DNA from: Azospirillum soli
Lineage (GTDB): Bacteria > Pseudomonadota > Alphaproteobacteria > Azospirillales > Azospirillaceae
Reading direction: 5' to 3'
Assembly: GCF_017876165.1 (NCBI RefSeq)
Contig: NZ_JAGINQ010000016.1
Coordinates: forward strand, 1-64,000
DNA length: 64,000 nucleotides
Under the pieces are notes generated by a model. The model saw only the letters and a program-made list of their open reading frames with translations. It ran no database searches and was not told the DNA's origin. Below, piece by piece: positions 41,587-50,707 of the stretch (its first letter is position 1; the number at the start of each line of letters is the position of its first letter). The translations under genes were made by a program, and so were the position numbers.

Positions 41587-43425
41587 TTAGGGTCCGGTGC
41601 GGCGGGCGGTCGAGGCGAGCTTCGCATTCTTCTCCGGATCGACCCACCAGGTGTCGGCGAAGGCCAGCCCGTACTTGGGCGCAACCGCCGGGTGGGAGAA
41701 ACGGTTCCAATAGGCCACGCGCCGCACGGTGTCGTGCCAGTGCGGGACGACGTACCAGCCCCACAGCAGCACGCGGTCCAACGCCCGCGTCGTCGCCACC
41801 AGCGTTTCGCGGTCGGGGGCCCGGATCAGCTTCTCGACCAGCTCGTCCACCACCGGGTCCTTGATGCCGGCCATGTTGCGGCTGCCCGGCTGGTCGGCCT
41901 TGGCCGACTGCCAGAAGTCGCGCTGCTCGTTGCCGGGCGACAGCGATTGGGGCAGGCGCTGGATGACGATGTCGTAATCGAAATTGTCGGTGCGGTTCTG
42001 GTACTGCGCCGTGTCCACCACGCGGATGGACGCCTCGATGCCCGCGCGCTCCAGGTTGCGCAGATAGGGCTGGACGATCCGCTCCATGTCCGCCTGCACC
42101 AGCAGGAACTCGAAGCGCATCGGCTCGCCGGTCTTCACGTTGACCAGCTTGTTGCCCTTCAGCTCCCACCCCGCCTCCTTCAGCAGGCCGAGCGCCGTGC
42201 GCAGGTTCTGGCGGATGTTGCCGGACCCGTCGGTCTTCGGCGGTTCGAAGGGCTTGGTGAAGACCTCTTCCGGCACCTTGCCGCGATAGGGCTCCAGCAC
42301 CTTCAGCTCGGCCGGGGAGGGCAGCCCCTCCGCCGCCAGTTCGGAATTGGAGAAGAAGCTTTTGGAACGCTGGAACAGGCCGTAGGACAGGTTCGCCCGC
42401 GTCCATTCGTAATCGAACAGGTAATTCAGCGCCTCGCGCACCTTGCGGTCCTGGAAGACCGGGCGGCGGGTGTTGAAGACGAAGGCCTGGAGCCCCTGCG
42501 GGTCCTGGTGCTTGATCTCTTCTTTCACGATGTGCCCGTCTCGCACGGCGGGCGTGTCGTAGCCGGTGACCCAGTTCTTGGACGAATGCTCCAGCCGGAA
42601 ATCGACCGAACCGGCCTTGAACGCCTCGAACGCCACGTCCAGGTCGCGGTAATAGTCGTAGCGGATGCGGTCGAAGTTGTAGCGCCCCCGGTTGATCGGC
42701 AGATCCTTGCCCCACCAGTCGGCCACGCGCTTGTAAGCGATGGAGCGGCCCGGCTGCACGTCCGCCACTTCGTAGGGGCCGCTGCCGATCAGCGGCTCCA
42801 GCGTCGTGGAAGCGAAGTCGCGCGTCGCGAAGGCGTGTTTCGGCAGCACCGGAAGCTGGCCCATGATGACCGGCAGTTCCGGGTTGCTGGTGTTCTTGAA
42901 GCTGAACTTCACCGTCCGCTCGCCGGTCTTCTCCGCCTTGCCCACGTCGGCGTAATAGGTGCGGTAGACCGGGTGGCCCTTGTCGCGCAGGGTCTCGAAG
43001 CTCCACAGCACGTCTTCGACGGTCACCGGCTTGCCGTCGTGGAAGCGCGCCTGCGGGCGCAGCGTGAAAGACACCCAGCTGCGGTCGTCGGCCACGGCGA
43101 TGCTCTCGGCCAGCAGGCCGTATTCGGTGATGAACTCGTCGCCGCTGCCGGTGGTCAGCGTTTCGAACACCATCCCGGCCCCGGCGGCGGTCTGGCCGCG
43201 CAGGATGAAGGGGTTCAGGTTGTCGAAGCCGCCGTAGGTCGCTAGCTTCACCTCGCCCCCCTTGGGCGCGTCGGGGTTGACGTAGTCGAAATGCTTGAAG
43301 TCCGGCCCGTATTTCGGCGCCCCGTGCAGCGCGATGGCGTGGCTGCCCGTCGATTGCGCGAAGGCGGCCGGTGCCAGCAGCGACAGGCCGAACACGGCCG
43401 CGAGCATCATCGCCTTTTTCGTCAT
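41587..43425 (-). CDS. yejA: Peptide-binding protein YejA-like, copy 1
   Basis: 612 residues, GAGGGG before ATG. A signal peptide ends AAFAQ. Family-5 features include YVNPDAPKGGEVKLATYGGFDNLNPFI and DGKPVTVEDVLWSFETL, and the lobe ending with RRVAYWNRFSHP. It lies 18 bp upstream of yejB, so it is the primary binding partner. It shares order and many motifs with the next gene upstream, a clear duplication. Confidence 0.93.
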   Translation of the reverse strand: MTKKAMMLAAVFGLSLLAPAAFAQSTGSHAIALHGAPKYGPDFKHFDYVNPDAPKGGEVKLATYGGFDNLNPFILRGQTAAGAGMVFETLTTGSGDEFITEYGLLAESIAVADDRSWVSFTLRPQARFHDGKPVTVEDVLWSFETLRDKGHPVYRTYYADVGKAEKTGERTVKFSFKNTSNPELPVIMGQLPVLPKHAFATRDFASTTLEPLIGSGPYEVADVQPGRSIAYKRVADWWGKDLPINRGRYNFDRIRYDYYRDLDVAFEAFKAGSVDFRLEHSSKNWVTGYDTPAVRDGHIVKEEIKHQDPQGLQAFVFNTRRPVFQDRKVREALNYLFDYEWTRANLSYGLFQRSKSFFSNSELAAEGLPSPAELKVLEPYRGKVPEEVFTKPFEPPKTDGSGNIRQNLRTALGLLKEAGWELKGNKLVNVKTGEPMRFEFLLVQADMERIVQPYLRNLERAGIEASIRVVDTAQYQNRTDNFDYDIVIQRLPQSLSPGNEQRDFWQSAKADQPGSRNMAGIKDPVVDELVEKLIRAPDRETLVATTRALDRVLLWGWYVVPHWHDTVRRVAYWNRFSHPAVAPKYGLAFADTWWVDPEKNAKLASTARRTGP

Positions 43426-43515
43426 GCGCCCCTCTGTTCCCTCTGCGGTCTGGAAAGCCGCGTTCCCGGTAAGGTAGGGGGCGACCTATGGCACAATCAA
43501 GGCGGAGGCACCGCC

Positions 43516-45357
43516 TTATTGCCCGCGCTTCTCCCACCACGCCGCCGGATAGCCGGTGTTGCGGAAATCCAGATCGTATTTCGGCGTCTTCTCGGGAAAG
43601 GCGAGCGTGGTCTTGTAGGAGATCCAGCTTTCCGGGTTGTACCAGTGCGGGACCATGTAGAAACCCCACAGCAGCACGCGGTCCAGCGCCTTTGTCGCCG
43701 CCTGCACGGACGCCAGATCCTTGGCCGCCAGCGCACGGTCGATCATCGCATCCGCCGCCGGCTCCTTGATTCCGGCATAGTTGGCCGATCCCTTCACGTC
43801 CGCCGCCGCCGAGCCGAAATAGCTGCGCAGCTCCGTCCCCGGCGGGGTGAAGAAGTTGAAGTTCGCCACCACCACGTCGAAATCGAAATCGTCGGTCCGC
43901 GACTCGTACTGCGCGGTGTCCACGATGCGGTAGGACGCGTCGATGCCGACCTTGCGCAGCGATTCGACGTAGGGCTGGATCACGCGCGCCAACCCGCCGG
44001 AGCCGTCGAGGAACTCGATCGACATCGCCTCGCCCGTCTTCACGTTGGTCAGCCTGCCGTTCTTCAGCTCCCAGCCGGCCTCCTTGAACAGGCGCGTCGC
44101 CTCGCGCACGTTCGCGCGGTTGTTGCCGGTGCCGTCGGTCTTCGGCGGCTCATAGGCCCTGGTGAAGACGGCGTCGGGGATCTTGCCCCGGAAGGGCTCC
44201 AGCAGCTCCAACTCGGCCGGCGTCGGCAGCCCCTTCGCCCCGAAGTCGGAGTTGGGGAAGTTCGAGGTGGTCCGGACATACTGGCCGTACAGGATGTTCT
44301 TTTGGATCCACTCGAAATCGAACAGGTAGCCCAGCGCCTCGCGCACGCGCAGGTCGGCGAACTTGGCGCGGCGGGTGTTCAGGCGGAAGCCTTGGGCGCC
44401 CAGCGGCAGCTCGCTCTTCACGCTGACGCGCGCGACGCGGCCGTCCTTCGCGGCCGGGAAGTCGTAGCCGGTGGTCCAGCGCTGCGCCCGATTCTCGGCG
44501 CGGAAGTCGTAGGCGCCGGCCTTGAACGCCTCGAACATCACGTCATCGTCGCGGTAATAGTCCACCTTCACGACGTCGAAGTTGTTGAAGCCCTTCGCCG
44601 TGGGCAGATCCTTGCCCCAATAGTCCGCCACCCGCTCGTAGGTGATGGAGCGACCCGGATCGACCGCCTTGATCTTGTACGGACCGCTGCCCAGCGGCGG
44701 TTCCAGCGTGGTCTTGGAGATGTCGCGCCCGTTGGCCGTCCACCAATGTTTGGGCTGCGGCGCGATGGACTGGGCGAAGTCGATGATCGGCTTGATCTCG
44801 TTCGTCGTCTTCAGCGTGATCTTCAGCCGTTGGTCGTCCAGCGCCTCCACCGTCTCCACGCGGTCGAGGAAGGACTTCAGGAAGGGCGCCCCGTGCGCCT
44901 GGATGGACTCCCAGGCGAACACCACGTCGCCCGCCGTCACCGGAACCCCGTTGTGCCAGCGCGCCTCCTTCCTCAGGTGGAACACCGCCCAACGCCTGTC
45001 GTCGGGCAACTCCACCGTTTCCACCAGCGCACCGTAGGCGGCGTCCATCTCCCACCCCGAGGGCACCATCAGCGCGTCGGAAATCAGCCCCATCGTGCGC
45101 GGCCGCACGCCGCGCAGGATGATCGTGTTCAGGCTGTCGAAGCTGCCCAGCGCGCCGAGGGTCAGCTGCCCGCCCTTGGGCGCGTCGGGGTTGGCGTGCG
45201 GGAAGTGGGTGAAGCCCGGCTTGAACTCCGGCTCCCCGAACTGCTTCAGCGCGTGGACCGTGACGGTGTCGGCGTAGGCCGGAACGGCCGCCCCCAAAAT
45301 TGGAAGCGTCAGAACGGCCAGCATCGGAACGGCGAAGGCGGTGAGAATGCGGCGCAT
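43516..45357 (-). CDS. Peptide-binding protein YejA-like, copy 2
   Basis: 613 residues from ATG 45357 (the frame to 45396 is not needed). The signal peptide ends PAYADTV. It starts HFPHANPDAPKGGQLTLGALGSFDSLNTI and is parallel to copy 1 throughout (LRVREALGYLFDFEWIQKNILYGQY versus its KVREALNYLFDYEWTRANLSYGL). First gene of the five-gene operon, 90 bp before copy 1. The two copies probably broaden the peptide range. Confidence 0.92.
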   Translation of the reverse strand: MRRILTAFAVPMLAVLTLPILGAAVPAYADTVTVHALKQFGEPEFKPGFTHFPHANPDAPKGGQLTLGALGSFDSLNTIILRGVRPRTMGLISDALMVPSGWEMDAAYGALVETVELPDDRRWAVFHLRKEARWHNGVPVTAGDVVFAWESIQAHGAPFLKSFLDRVETVEALDDQRLKITLKTTNEIKPIIDFAQSIAPQPKHWWTANGRDISKTTLEPPLGSGPYKIKAVDPGRSITYERVADYWGKDLPTAKGFNNFDVVKVDYYRDDDVMFEAFKAGAYDFRAENRAQRWTTGYDFPAAKDGRVARVSVKSELPLGAQGFRLNTRRAKFADLRVREALGYLFDFEWIQKNILYGQYVRTTSNFPNSDFGAKGLPTPAELELLEPFRGKIPDAVFTRAYEPPKTDGTGNNRANVREATRLFKEAGWELKNGRLTNVKTGEAMSIEFLDGSGGLARVIQPYVESLRKVGIDASYRIVDTAQYESRTDDFDFDVVVANFNFFTPPGTELRSYFGSAAADVKGSANYAGIKEPAADAMIDRALAAKDLASVQAATKALDRVLLWGFYMVPHWYNPESWISYKTTLAFPEKTPKYDLDFRNTGYPAAWWEKRGQ

Positions 45358-45510
45358 CGGCGGACCTGTCCTTGGTGAGGGGCGACAGCTTAGCACGGCC
45401 GCCGGCCGCCCGCAGGCAACCGTATGTTACGGGCACGGCCTTCGGCATGAACGCGCTGCGGCGCAAGATGCGCCCCCGTGACGTGCAATCACAAACGGAG
45501 GGCGGCGGCC

Positions 45511-46251
45511 ATGACCATGGTTCGGCGGACAACGGCCGAGTTCATCGGCACATTCTGGCTGGTGTTCGGCGGTTGCGGCAGCGCCGTGCTGGCCGCCGCC
45601 TTTCCGCAGGTGGGCATCGGGTTGACCGGCGTGTCGCTGGCCTTTGGGCTGACGGTGCTGACGATGGCCTATTCCATCGGGCACATCTCCGGCTGTCATC
45701 TGAACCCGGCGGTGACGGTGGGCCTGTGGGCCGGCGGGCGTTTTCCGGCCAAGGACATCCTGCCGTACGTCATCGCCCAGCTGGTCGGGGCCTTTCTGGC
45801 GGCGCTGGTGCTGTACGTCATCGCCAGCGGCAAGGCCGACTGGTCGCTGGCCGAGAAGGGGCTTGCCGCCAACGGCTACGCCGACCATTCGCCGGGCGCG
45901 TACAACCTCACCTCCGGTCTGGTGGCGGAGGTCGTGCTGACCTTCATGTTCTTGGTCGTCATCCTCGGATCGACCGACCGGCGCGCGCCCGCCGGCTTCG
46001 CCCCGCTGGCCATCGGGCTGGCGCTGACGCTGATCCATCTGATCAGCATTCCCGTGACCAACACGTCGGTGAACCCGGCGCGCAGCACCGGGCCGGCGCT
46101 GGTCGTCGGCGGCTGGGCCTTGCAGCAGCTCTGGCTGTTCTGGCTGGCGCCCATCGTCGGCGGCGTCCTCGGCGGCTTCGCCTACAAGCTGCTGGCCGAG
46201 GAGCTGCCGCCCAAGCCGGCCATCACCGGCGAGGCCCGGCCCTCCGCCTGA
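45511..46251 (+). CDS. aqpZ: Aquaporin Z
   Basis: 246 residues from ATG 45511 (CGGAGGGCGG upstream). Six membrane segments and both NPA boxes (HLNPAVTVGLW and SVNPARSTGPAL). The aromatic/arginine filter residues around GCHLNPAV and NPARS match water-selective AqpZ. It moves water across the inner membrane. A strong terminator follows 24 bp after the stop. Confidence 0.93.
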   Translation: MTMVRRTTAEFIGTFWLVFGGCGSAVLAAAFPQVGIGLTGVSLAFGLTVLTMAYSIGHISGCHLNPAVTVGLWAGGRFPAKDILPYVIAQLVGAFLAALVLYVIASGKADWSLAEKGLAANGYADHSPGAYNLTSGLVAEVVLTFMFLVVILGSTDRRAPAGFAPLAIGLALTLIHLISIPVTNTSVNPARSTGPALVVGGWALQQLWLFWLAPIVGGVLGGFAYKLLAEELPPKPAITGEARPSA

Positions 46252-46274
46252 GGCACTTCCTCCCTGTTGGCCTT

Positions 46275-46306
46275 GGCCGCGACGCCCCGGTCGCGGCCGC
46301 TTTTTT
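46275..46306 (+). terminator. Intrinsic terminator of aqpZ
   Basis: GGCCGCGAC and GTCGCGGCC form a 9-bp perfect stem with a 6-nt loop, followed by GC and six T. Confidence 0.85.
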
Positions 46307-46381
46307 GCGCGCTTGTCACGGGAACTCCGCGCGCGTCAACGGTTACTCTGGGGTGACCGTTGACACATTCGGAGTACACCC

Positions 46382-46495
46382 GTGCGGCAGTTCGACCCCG
46401 ATTCCAATCCGATGACCGACGAGGATTATGGGATCGTCCTCGGCCTCCTGACCGGCATCTATCTCGGTCTGCTGATCGTCTCTGTGCTGCCTTAG
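46382..46495 (+). CDS. Small single-pass membrane peptide, 37 residues
   Basis: From GTG 46382 with GGAG seven nt upstream to TAG 46495. The N-terminal half is acidic (RQFDPDSNPMTDEDYG), and the second half is one hydrophobic helix (IVLGLLTGIYLGLLIVSVLP). It lies after a terminator and is convergent with the next gene, overlapping it by 4 bp. Too short for confident family assignment, but start signal and hydrophobic helix argue for a real peptide. An in-frame ATG at residue 11 could serve instead. Confidence 0.5.
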   Translation: MRQFDPDSNPMTDEDYGIVLGLLTGIYLGLLIVSVLP

Positions 46496-46992
46496 CCGAC
46501 GCGTTGCGCCGCGCGCTTCCAGTGGTCGGCCATGCGGTCCATCAGCTGGCGGTAGCGGCGGTCGGTCTTCATCAGCTTGCGCACCGCCTTGCCGTTGCGC
46601 GGGTCGGCCAGCATCCAGGCCTCGGCGGCGCTCTGGTGCTCCGGGTGGATGGACAGGATGTAGACGGCCGCCTGTTCGGGGACGGTGATGGCGTCCTCGT
46701 TCAGCCCTTCCAGGATCGCACCGACGTAGAGCGGCAGCACGTTGCGAAAGTCCGCCGGCCCCGTGTCGTCGCTCTCCGGCGTCTCGCCGCCGTGACCCAT
46801 CAGAGCCATCCGCTCCTCCGCCGGCAGGGCGAAGAAGGCGTCCAGCCCCAGCAGCAGGTCGCAGACCGTCTTCTTGCGCACCATCCAGTTCGACCCGCCC
46901 GACACCCGGTCGGCCAGCGAATGCAGGAAGGGGCGCAGCTTTTCCGGCGAGGTCTCGAAAACGGAACGCTCGGGCTTGGGGATTGCGGTCAT
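46492..46992 (-). CDS. Hypothetical protein, helical, cytoplasmic
   Basis: 166 residues from ATG 46992; the frame to 47034 adds a repeat-derived leader. It is helix-rich and Trp/Arg-rich at the C-terminus (KLMKTDRRYRQLMDRMADHWKRAA), with SNWMVRKKTVCDLLLGLDAFFALPAEERMALM in two pieces. No signal or membrane segment. No known family recognised. It lies downstream of hisN in the same direction with a palindromic repeat between. Confidence 0.75.
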   Translation of the reverse strand: MTAIPKPERSVFETSPEKLRPFLHSLADRVSGGSNWMVRKKTVCDLLLGLDAFFALPAEERMALMGHGGETPESDDTGPADFRNVLPLYVGAILEGLNEDAITVPEQAAVYILSIHPEHQSAAEAWMLADPRNGKAVRKLMKTDRRYRQLMDRMADHWKRAAQRVG

Positions 46993-47020
46993 GTCGTCTC
47001 TGTGAAGAAAGGGGCGCTGT

Positions 47021-47106
47021 GGGCCCCCACCCAACCCTCCCCCACCTTCGGCGAGGGAGGGCTTAAATAACCTGCCCCCGCCGTCAGGTGGGGGAAGGAG
47101 GGGCCC
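47021..47106. repeat. GC-rich palindromic repeat, full copy, with an extra hairpin
   Basis: Starts gggcccccac and ends aggggccc, with the two usual hairpins joined by gcttaaataacctg. Directly after, 47104-47122 (cccacggc-gca-gccgtggg) forms a third hairpin overlapping the right end. Confidence 0.82.
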
Positions 47107-47149
47107 ACGGCGCAGCCGTGGGAGGAAGGGGGCTCACCTCAGCGACGTT

Positions 47150-47932
47150 TCACCCGGCCAGCGCGGCCAGGGTTTCCTGATGGGTGCGGGCGTCGCCGGC
47201 GGCGACCACGCGGCCGTCGGACTCGGCGTTCAGCGGGTTGCCCTGCCAGTCTGTCATCAACCCGCCGGCCCCGGTCACCACCGGCACCAGCGCGGCGAAG
47301 TCGTACAGCTTCAGCCCCGACTCGACGACCAGATCATAGTAGCCCGACGCCAGCAGGCCGTAGGTGTAGCAGTCGCCGCCATAGACCGACACCTTGGCCC
47401 GCCCCGCCACCCGGCGGAAGCCGTCGATGTCCGCGCCCGGAAACAGGTCCGGCGACGTGGTGCCCAGCGTCGCGGCGGCAAGGCCCCCGGCGCAGGCGCG
47501 CACGCGGGCCGGCTGGCCGTTGTGGATGGTCGGCTGGCCCTTGATGCCGACCCAGCGGTCGTTGATGATCGGCTGGTCGATGATGCCCAGCACCGGCGTG
47601 CCCCGATGCAGCAGCGCGATCAGCGTGCCGAAGATCGGGCGGCCGGTGATGAAGGACTTGGTGCCGTCGATGGGGTCGATGACCCACACCCACTCGGCGT
47701 CCAGATTTTTGGTTCCGAACTCCTCGCCATAGATGCCGTCGTCCGGGCGCTCGGCCTCGATGATGGCGCGGATGGTGCGCTCGGCCTCGCGGTCGGCGAT
47801 GGTGACCGGCGAGGCGTCGGCCTTGTCGTCCACCGCCACCGGCGTGCGGAAATACCGGCGCACCACAGGGCCGGAGGCGTCGGCCAGACGCTGCGCCAGC
47901 GTCACCAGGGGGGCGGGACAGGTCTCGGTCAT
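47150..47932 (-). CDS. hisN: Histidinol-phosphatase, inositol-monophosphatase fold (HisN type)
   Basis: 260 residues from ATG 47932 with GGAG upstream; longer frames run antisense to nudC. IMPase-fold metal sites: IYGEEFG, WVIDPIDGTKSFITGRPIFG and the C-terminal LKLYDFAALVPVVTGAGG. The histidinol-phosphatase branch dephosphorylates L-histidinol phosphate in histidine synthesis; inositol or nucleotide phosphatase activity is the alternative. Divergent from nudC. Confidence 0.9.
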   Translation of the reverse strand: MTETCPAPLVTLAQRLADASGPVVRRYFRTPVAVDDKADASPVTIADREAERTIRAIIEAERPDDGIYGEEFGTKNLDAEWVWVIDPIDGTKSFITGRPIFGTLIALLHRGTPVLGIIDQPIINDRWVGIKGQPTIHNGQPARVRACAGGLAAATLGTTSPDLFPGADIDGFRRVAGRAKVSVYGGDCYTYGLLASGYYDLVVESGLKLYDFAALVPVVTGAGGLMTDWQGNPLNAESDGRVVAAGDARTHQETLAALAG

Positions 47933-48067
47933 TGCGGGCTCCGCCGGCTTGCGAGGGGAAGGGGAGCGGCATCCTAAACGCGAGGCAGACGGCCGCAAAC
48001 CGGAAAGGTGGAGGATTGCACCGCCGGGCACTTCCGTGCCGCCCGGCCTTGTGGCAGCCTCTCGCCC

Positions 48068-48979
48068 ATGCTCGACCGACCCAACATCTACGCGGGCGTT
48101 CCGCTCGACCGTGCCGCGCTTCGCCGCAAGGACAAGGACTGGCTGGCAGAGGCCTGGGCCTCGCCCGCGGCGCGGGTCATTCCCGTTTGGCGGACGCGCA
48201 GCTTCGTCGGCGGGCCCGCCGAATCGCCCTGCGCGGTTTTCACCCCCGCCAGCCTGGGCGTCGAGGGCGACCCCATCTTCCTCGGCCTGTGGTCCGGCGC
48301 GCCGCTGTTCGCCCTGGATCTCTCCACTCACGAGACGCCGGAGGAGCATCCGGCCCTCGCCGGCCTTGGCCGGTTCGAGGATCTGCGCGTTGCCGGCCCA
48401 TTGATGGAAGCGGGGGAGGCCGGCCTGTGCGCCTACGCGCGGGGCATCGTCTGGTGGAACGCACGGCACCGCTTCTGCGGCGTCTGCGGCTCCCCGGCCG
48501 AGAGCGCGGAGGCCGGGCACGTCCGCGTCTGCACCAACCCGGACTGCGCCACCCACCATTTCCCGCGCACCGACCCGGCGGTCATCATGCTGGTGCACGA
48601 CGGCGGCGGCCGGATGGTGCTGGGCCGCAACTCCCGCTTTCCGCCCGGCATGCACTCCGTCCTGGCCGGCTTCGTGGAACCGGGCGAGAGCCTGGAGGAC
48701 GCCGTCGCCCGCGAGGTGCAGGAGGAAGTCGGCCTGACCGTCACCGACATCCGCTACCATTCCTCCCAGCCCTGGCCGTTTCCGTCATCCCTCATGCTGG
48801 GCTTCAGCGCGCGGGCGGTGGACTTCGACATCCGCGCCGATCAGGACGAGCTGGAAACCGCCCGCTGGTTCGACCGCGCCTTTCTGCGGGACCACACCCC
48901 CGGCGACGACTTCCGCCTCGCCCGCCGCGACAGCATCGCGCGGCGCATGATCGATGAGTGGATCGCCGCGGGCGACTGA
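48068..48979 (+). CDS. nudC: NAD(H) pyrophosphatase / deNADding Nudix hydrolase NudC
   Basis: 303 residues from ATG 48068. An N-terminal domain (1-120), a zinc ribbon FCGVCGSPAES ... CTNPDCATHHFPR, the Nudix box GFVEPGESLEDAVAREVQEEVGL (in two parts matching GX5EX7REUXEEXGU) and the family-specific SQPWPFPSSLMLGF after it. NudC cleaves NADH to NMNH and AMP and removes NAD caps from RNA. Confidence 0.94.
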   Translation: MLDRPNIYAGVPLDRAALRRKDKDWLAEAWASPAARVIPVWRTRSFVGGPAESPCAVFTPASLGVEGDPIFLGLWSGAPLFALDLSTHETPEEHPALAGLGRFEDLRVAGPLMEAGEAGLCAYARGIVWWNARHRFCGVCGSPAESAEAGHVRVCTNPDCATHHFPRTDPAVIMLVHDGGGRMVLGRNSRFPPGMHSVLAGFVEPGESLEDAVAREVQEEVGLTVTDIRYHSSQPWPFPSSLMLGFSARAVDFDIRADQDELETARWFDRAFLRDHTPGDDFRLARRDSIARRMIDEWIAAGD

Positions 48980-49179
48980 CCGGATGAATTGCCACGGCCG
49001 GCGCGCTCTGCTAGGGTTGTGGCATGCTGCACCGCAATACGCCGCCTTGATCGACCTGTTCTGATCCCCCCTGGCCCTCTGTCCGGGCCGGGTGCGGCGT
49101 GCCGTGCCTTTGGACACATCGCTTGCCTCTTCACCGCGCGATTCGCGCGATCCCTTTCCCTGTTCCCAAAAGAAATCCG

Positions 49180-50664
49180 ATGACGTTCGATTTGAAACGA
49201 CTCCGCGCGGAGTGGTTCGGCAATGCGCGTGGCGACGTTCTCGCCGGGCTGGTCGTGGCCCTCGCGCTCATTCCCGAAGCGATCGCCTTTTCCATCATCG
49301 CCGGCGTGGACCCCAAGGTCGGGCTCTACGCCTCCTTCTGCATCGCCGTGACCATCGCCTTTGTCGGCGGACGGCCCGGCATGATCTCGGCGGCGACCGG
49401 GGCCATGGCGCTGGTGATGGCCGATCTGGTGAAGGACCATGGGCTTGACTACCTGCTGGCCGCGACGCTGCTGACCGGCGTGCTGCAGATCGGTATGGGC
49501 CTGCTGCGGCTGGGGCGCTACATGCGCTTCATCTCCCGCTCGGTCATGACCGGCTTCGTCAACGCGCTGGCGATCCTGATTTTCATGGCCCAGACGCCGG
49601 AGCTGATCGGCGTTACCTGGCAGACCTATGCGATGGTCGCGGCCGGTCTGGCCATGCTCGTCCTGTGGCCGCGCCTGACCAAGGCGGTGCCGGCGCCGCT
49701 GATCGCCATCGCGGTCCTGACGGCGGTGGCGATGCTGACCGGCGCTGACGTGCGCACGGTGGGCGACATGGGCCAGCTGCCGACGGAGCTGCCAGCCTTC
49801 GCCCTGCCCAATGTGCCGCTGACGCTGGACACGCTGTGGATCATCCTGCCGGTGGCGATCACCCTGTGTTTCGTGGGCCTTCTGGAATCGCTGCTGACCG
49901 CCGCCATCGTGGACGACCTGACCGACACGCGCAGCGACAAGAACGTGGAAGCGCGCGGCCAGGGCATCGCCAACATCGTCGCCGGCCTGTTCGGCGGTAT
50001 GGCCGGCTGCGCCATGATCGGGCAGTCGGTCATCAACGTGACCTCCGGCGGTCGCGGCCGCCTGTCCGCCTTCGTGGCGGGCAGCGTGCTGCTGGTGCTG
50101 GTCGTGGCCTTGCAGGAGTGTCTGGTTCGCATCCCCATGGCGGCGCTGGTCGCCGTGATGATCATGGTGTCGGTCAACACCTTCGACTGGCGCTCTCTGA
50201 CCCGCATCCGGACGGTGCCGGTGGGCTCGACCATCGTGATGCTGGTGACCACCGCCACCATCGTCGCGACCCATGACCTGTCCAAGGGCGTGTTCGTCGG
50301 CGTGCTGCTGAGCGCGGTGTTCTTCGTCCGCAAGATCGCCCGCCACGTCGGCGTGTCGGTGGAGCCGGGGGCCGACGGCCGCACGCGCACCTACCACGCC
50401 CATGGTCAGGTCTTTTTCGCCTCGGCCGACCGCTTCGCCCGCTCCTTCGACACGGGCGCCGGGGCGGAGCGCGTGGTCATCGACCTGACGCGCGCCCATT
50501 TCTGGGACCTGACCGCCGTCGCGGCGGTGGACAAGGTGGTGATGCGCTTCCGCCGCGCCGGTGCCGACGTCCAGCTGATCGGCCTGAACGAGGCCAGCGC
50601 CACGCTGATCGACCGCCTCGGCCGTCACGACAAGCCGGAACTGGCGGCGCAACTCGGCCACTGA
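49180..50664 (+). CDS. SulP-family anion transporter with STAS domain
   Basis: 494 residues from ATG 49180. Membrane part (about 20-380): LAGLVVALALIPEAIAFSIIAGVDP is the SulP TM1 signature, and GQGIANIVAGLFGGMAGCAMIGQS lies in the central repeat. The C-terminal STAS domain (about 400-494) includes VIDLTRAHFWDLTAVAAVDKVV. Family members carry sulfate, bicarbonate or dicarboxylates by H+ or Na+ symport. The specificity here is undetermined. Followed by a strong terminator. Confidence 0.9.
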   Translation: MTFDLKRLRAEWFGNARGDVLAGLVVALALIPEAIAFSIIAGVDPKVGLYASFCIAVTIAFVGGRPGMISAATGAMALVMADLVKDHGLDYLLAATLLTGVLQIGMGLLRLGRYMRFISRSVMTGFVNALAILIFMAQTPELIGVTWQTYAMVAAGLAMLVLWPRLTKAVPAPLIAIAVLTAVAMLTGADVRTVGDMGQLPTELPAFALPNVPLTLDTLWIILPVAITLCFVGLLESLLTAAIVDDLTDTRSDKNVEARGQGIANIVAGLFGGMAGCAMIGQSVINVTSGGRGRLSAFVAGSVLLVLVVALQECLVRIPMAALVAVMIMVSVNTFDWRSLTRIRTVPVGSTIVMLVTTATIVATHDLSKGVFVGVLLSAVFFVRKIARHVGVSVEPGADGRTRTYHAHGQVFFASADRFARSFDTGAGAERVVIDLTRAHFWDLTAVAAVDKVVMRFRRAGADVQLIGLNEASATLIDRLGRHDKPELAAQLGH

Positions 50665-50668
50665 TGCG

Positions 50669-50702
50669 AAAAGGGCGGCCCCGTAGGCCGCCCTTTCTTT
50701 TT
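50669..50702. terminator. Bidirectional intrinsic terminator between SulP and pheA
   Basis: AAAGGGCGGCC-CCGTA-GGCCGCCCTTT followed by CTTTTTC: an 11-bp stem with T-run on the plus side and A-run that becomes T on the minus side, between convergent genes. Confidence 0.85.
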
Positions 50703-50707
50703 CGGTT

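Noticed and set aside
39311..43669. A 1452-codon open frame on the minus strand
   Set aside because: It reads out of frame across yejA and yejB before entering yejE. Only the yejE part (39311-40453) shows real protein features; the rest is low-complexity Arg/Gly/Ala, typical of shadow frames in GC-rich DNA.
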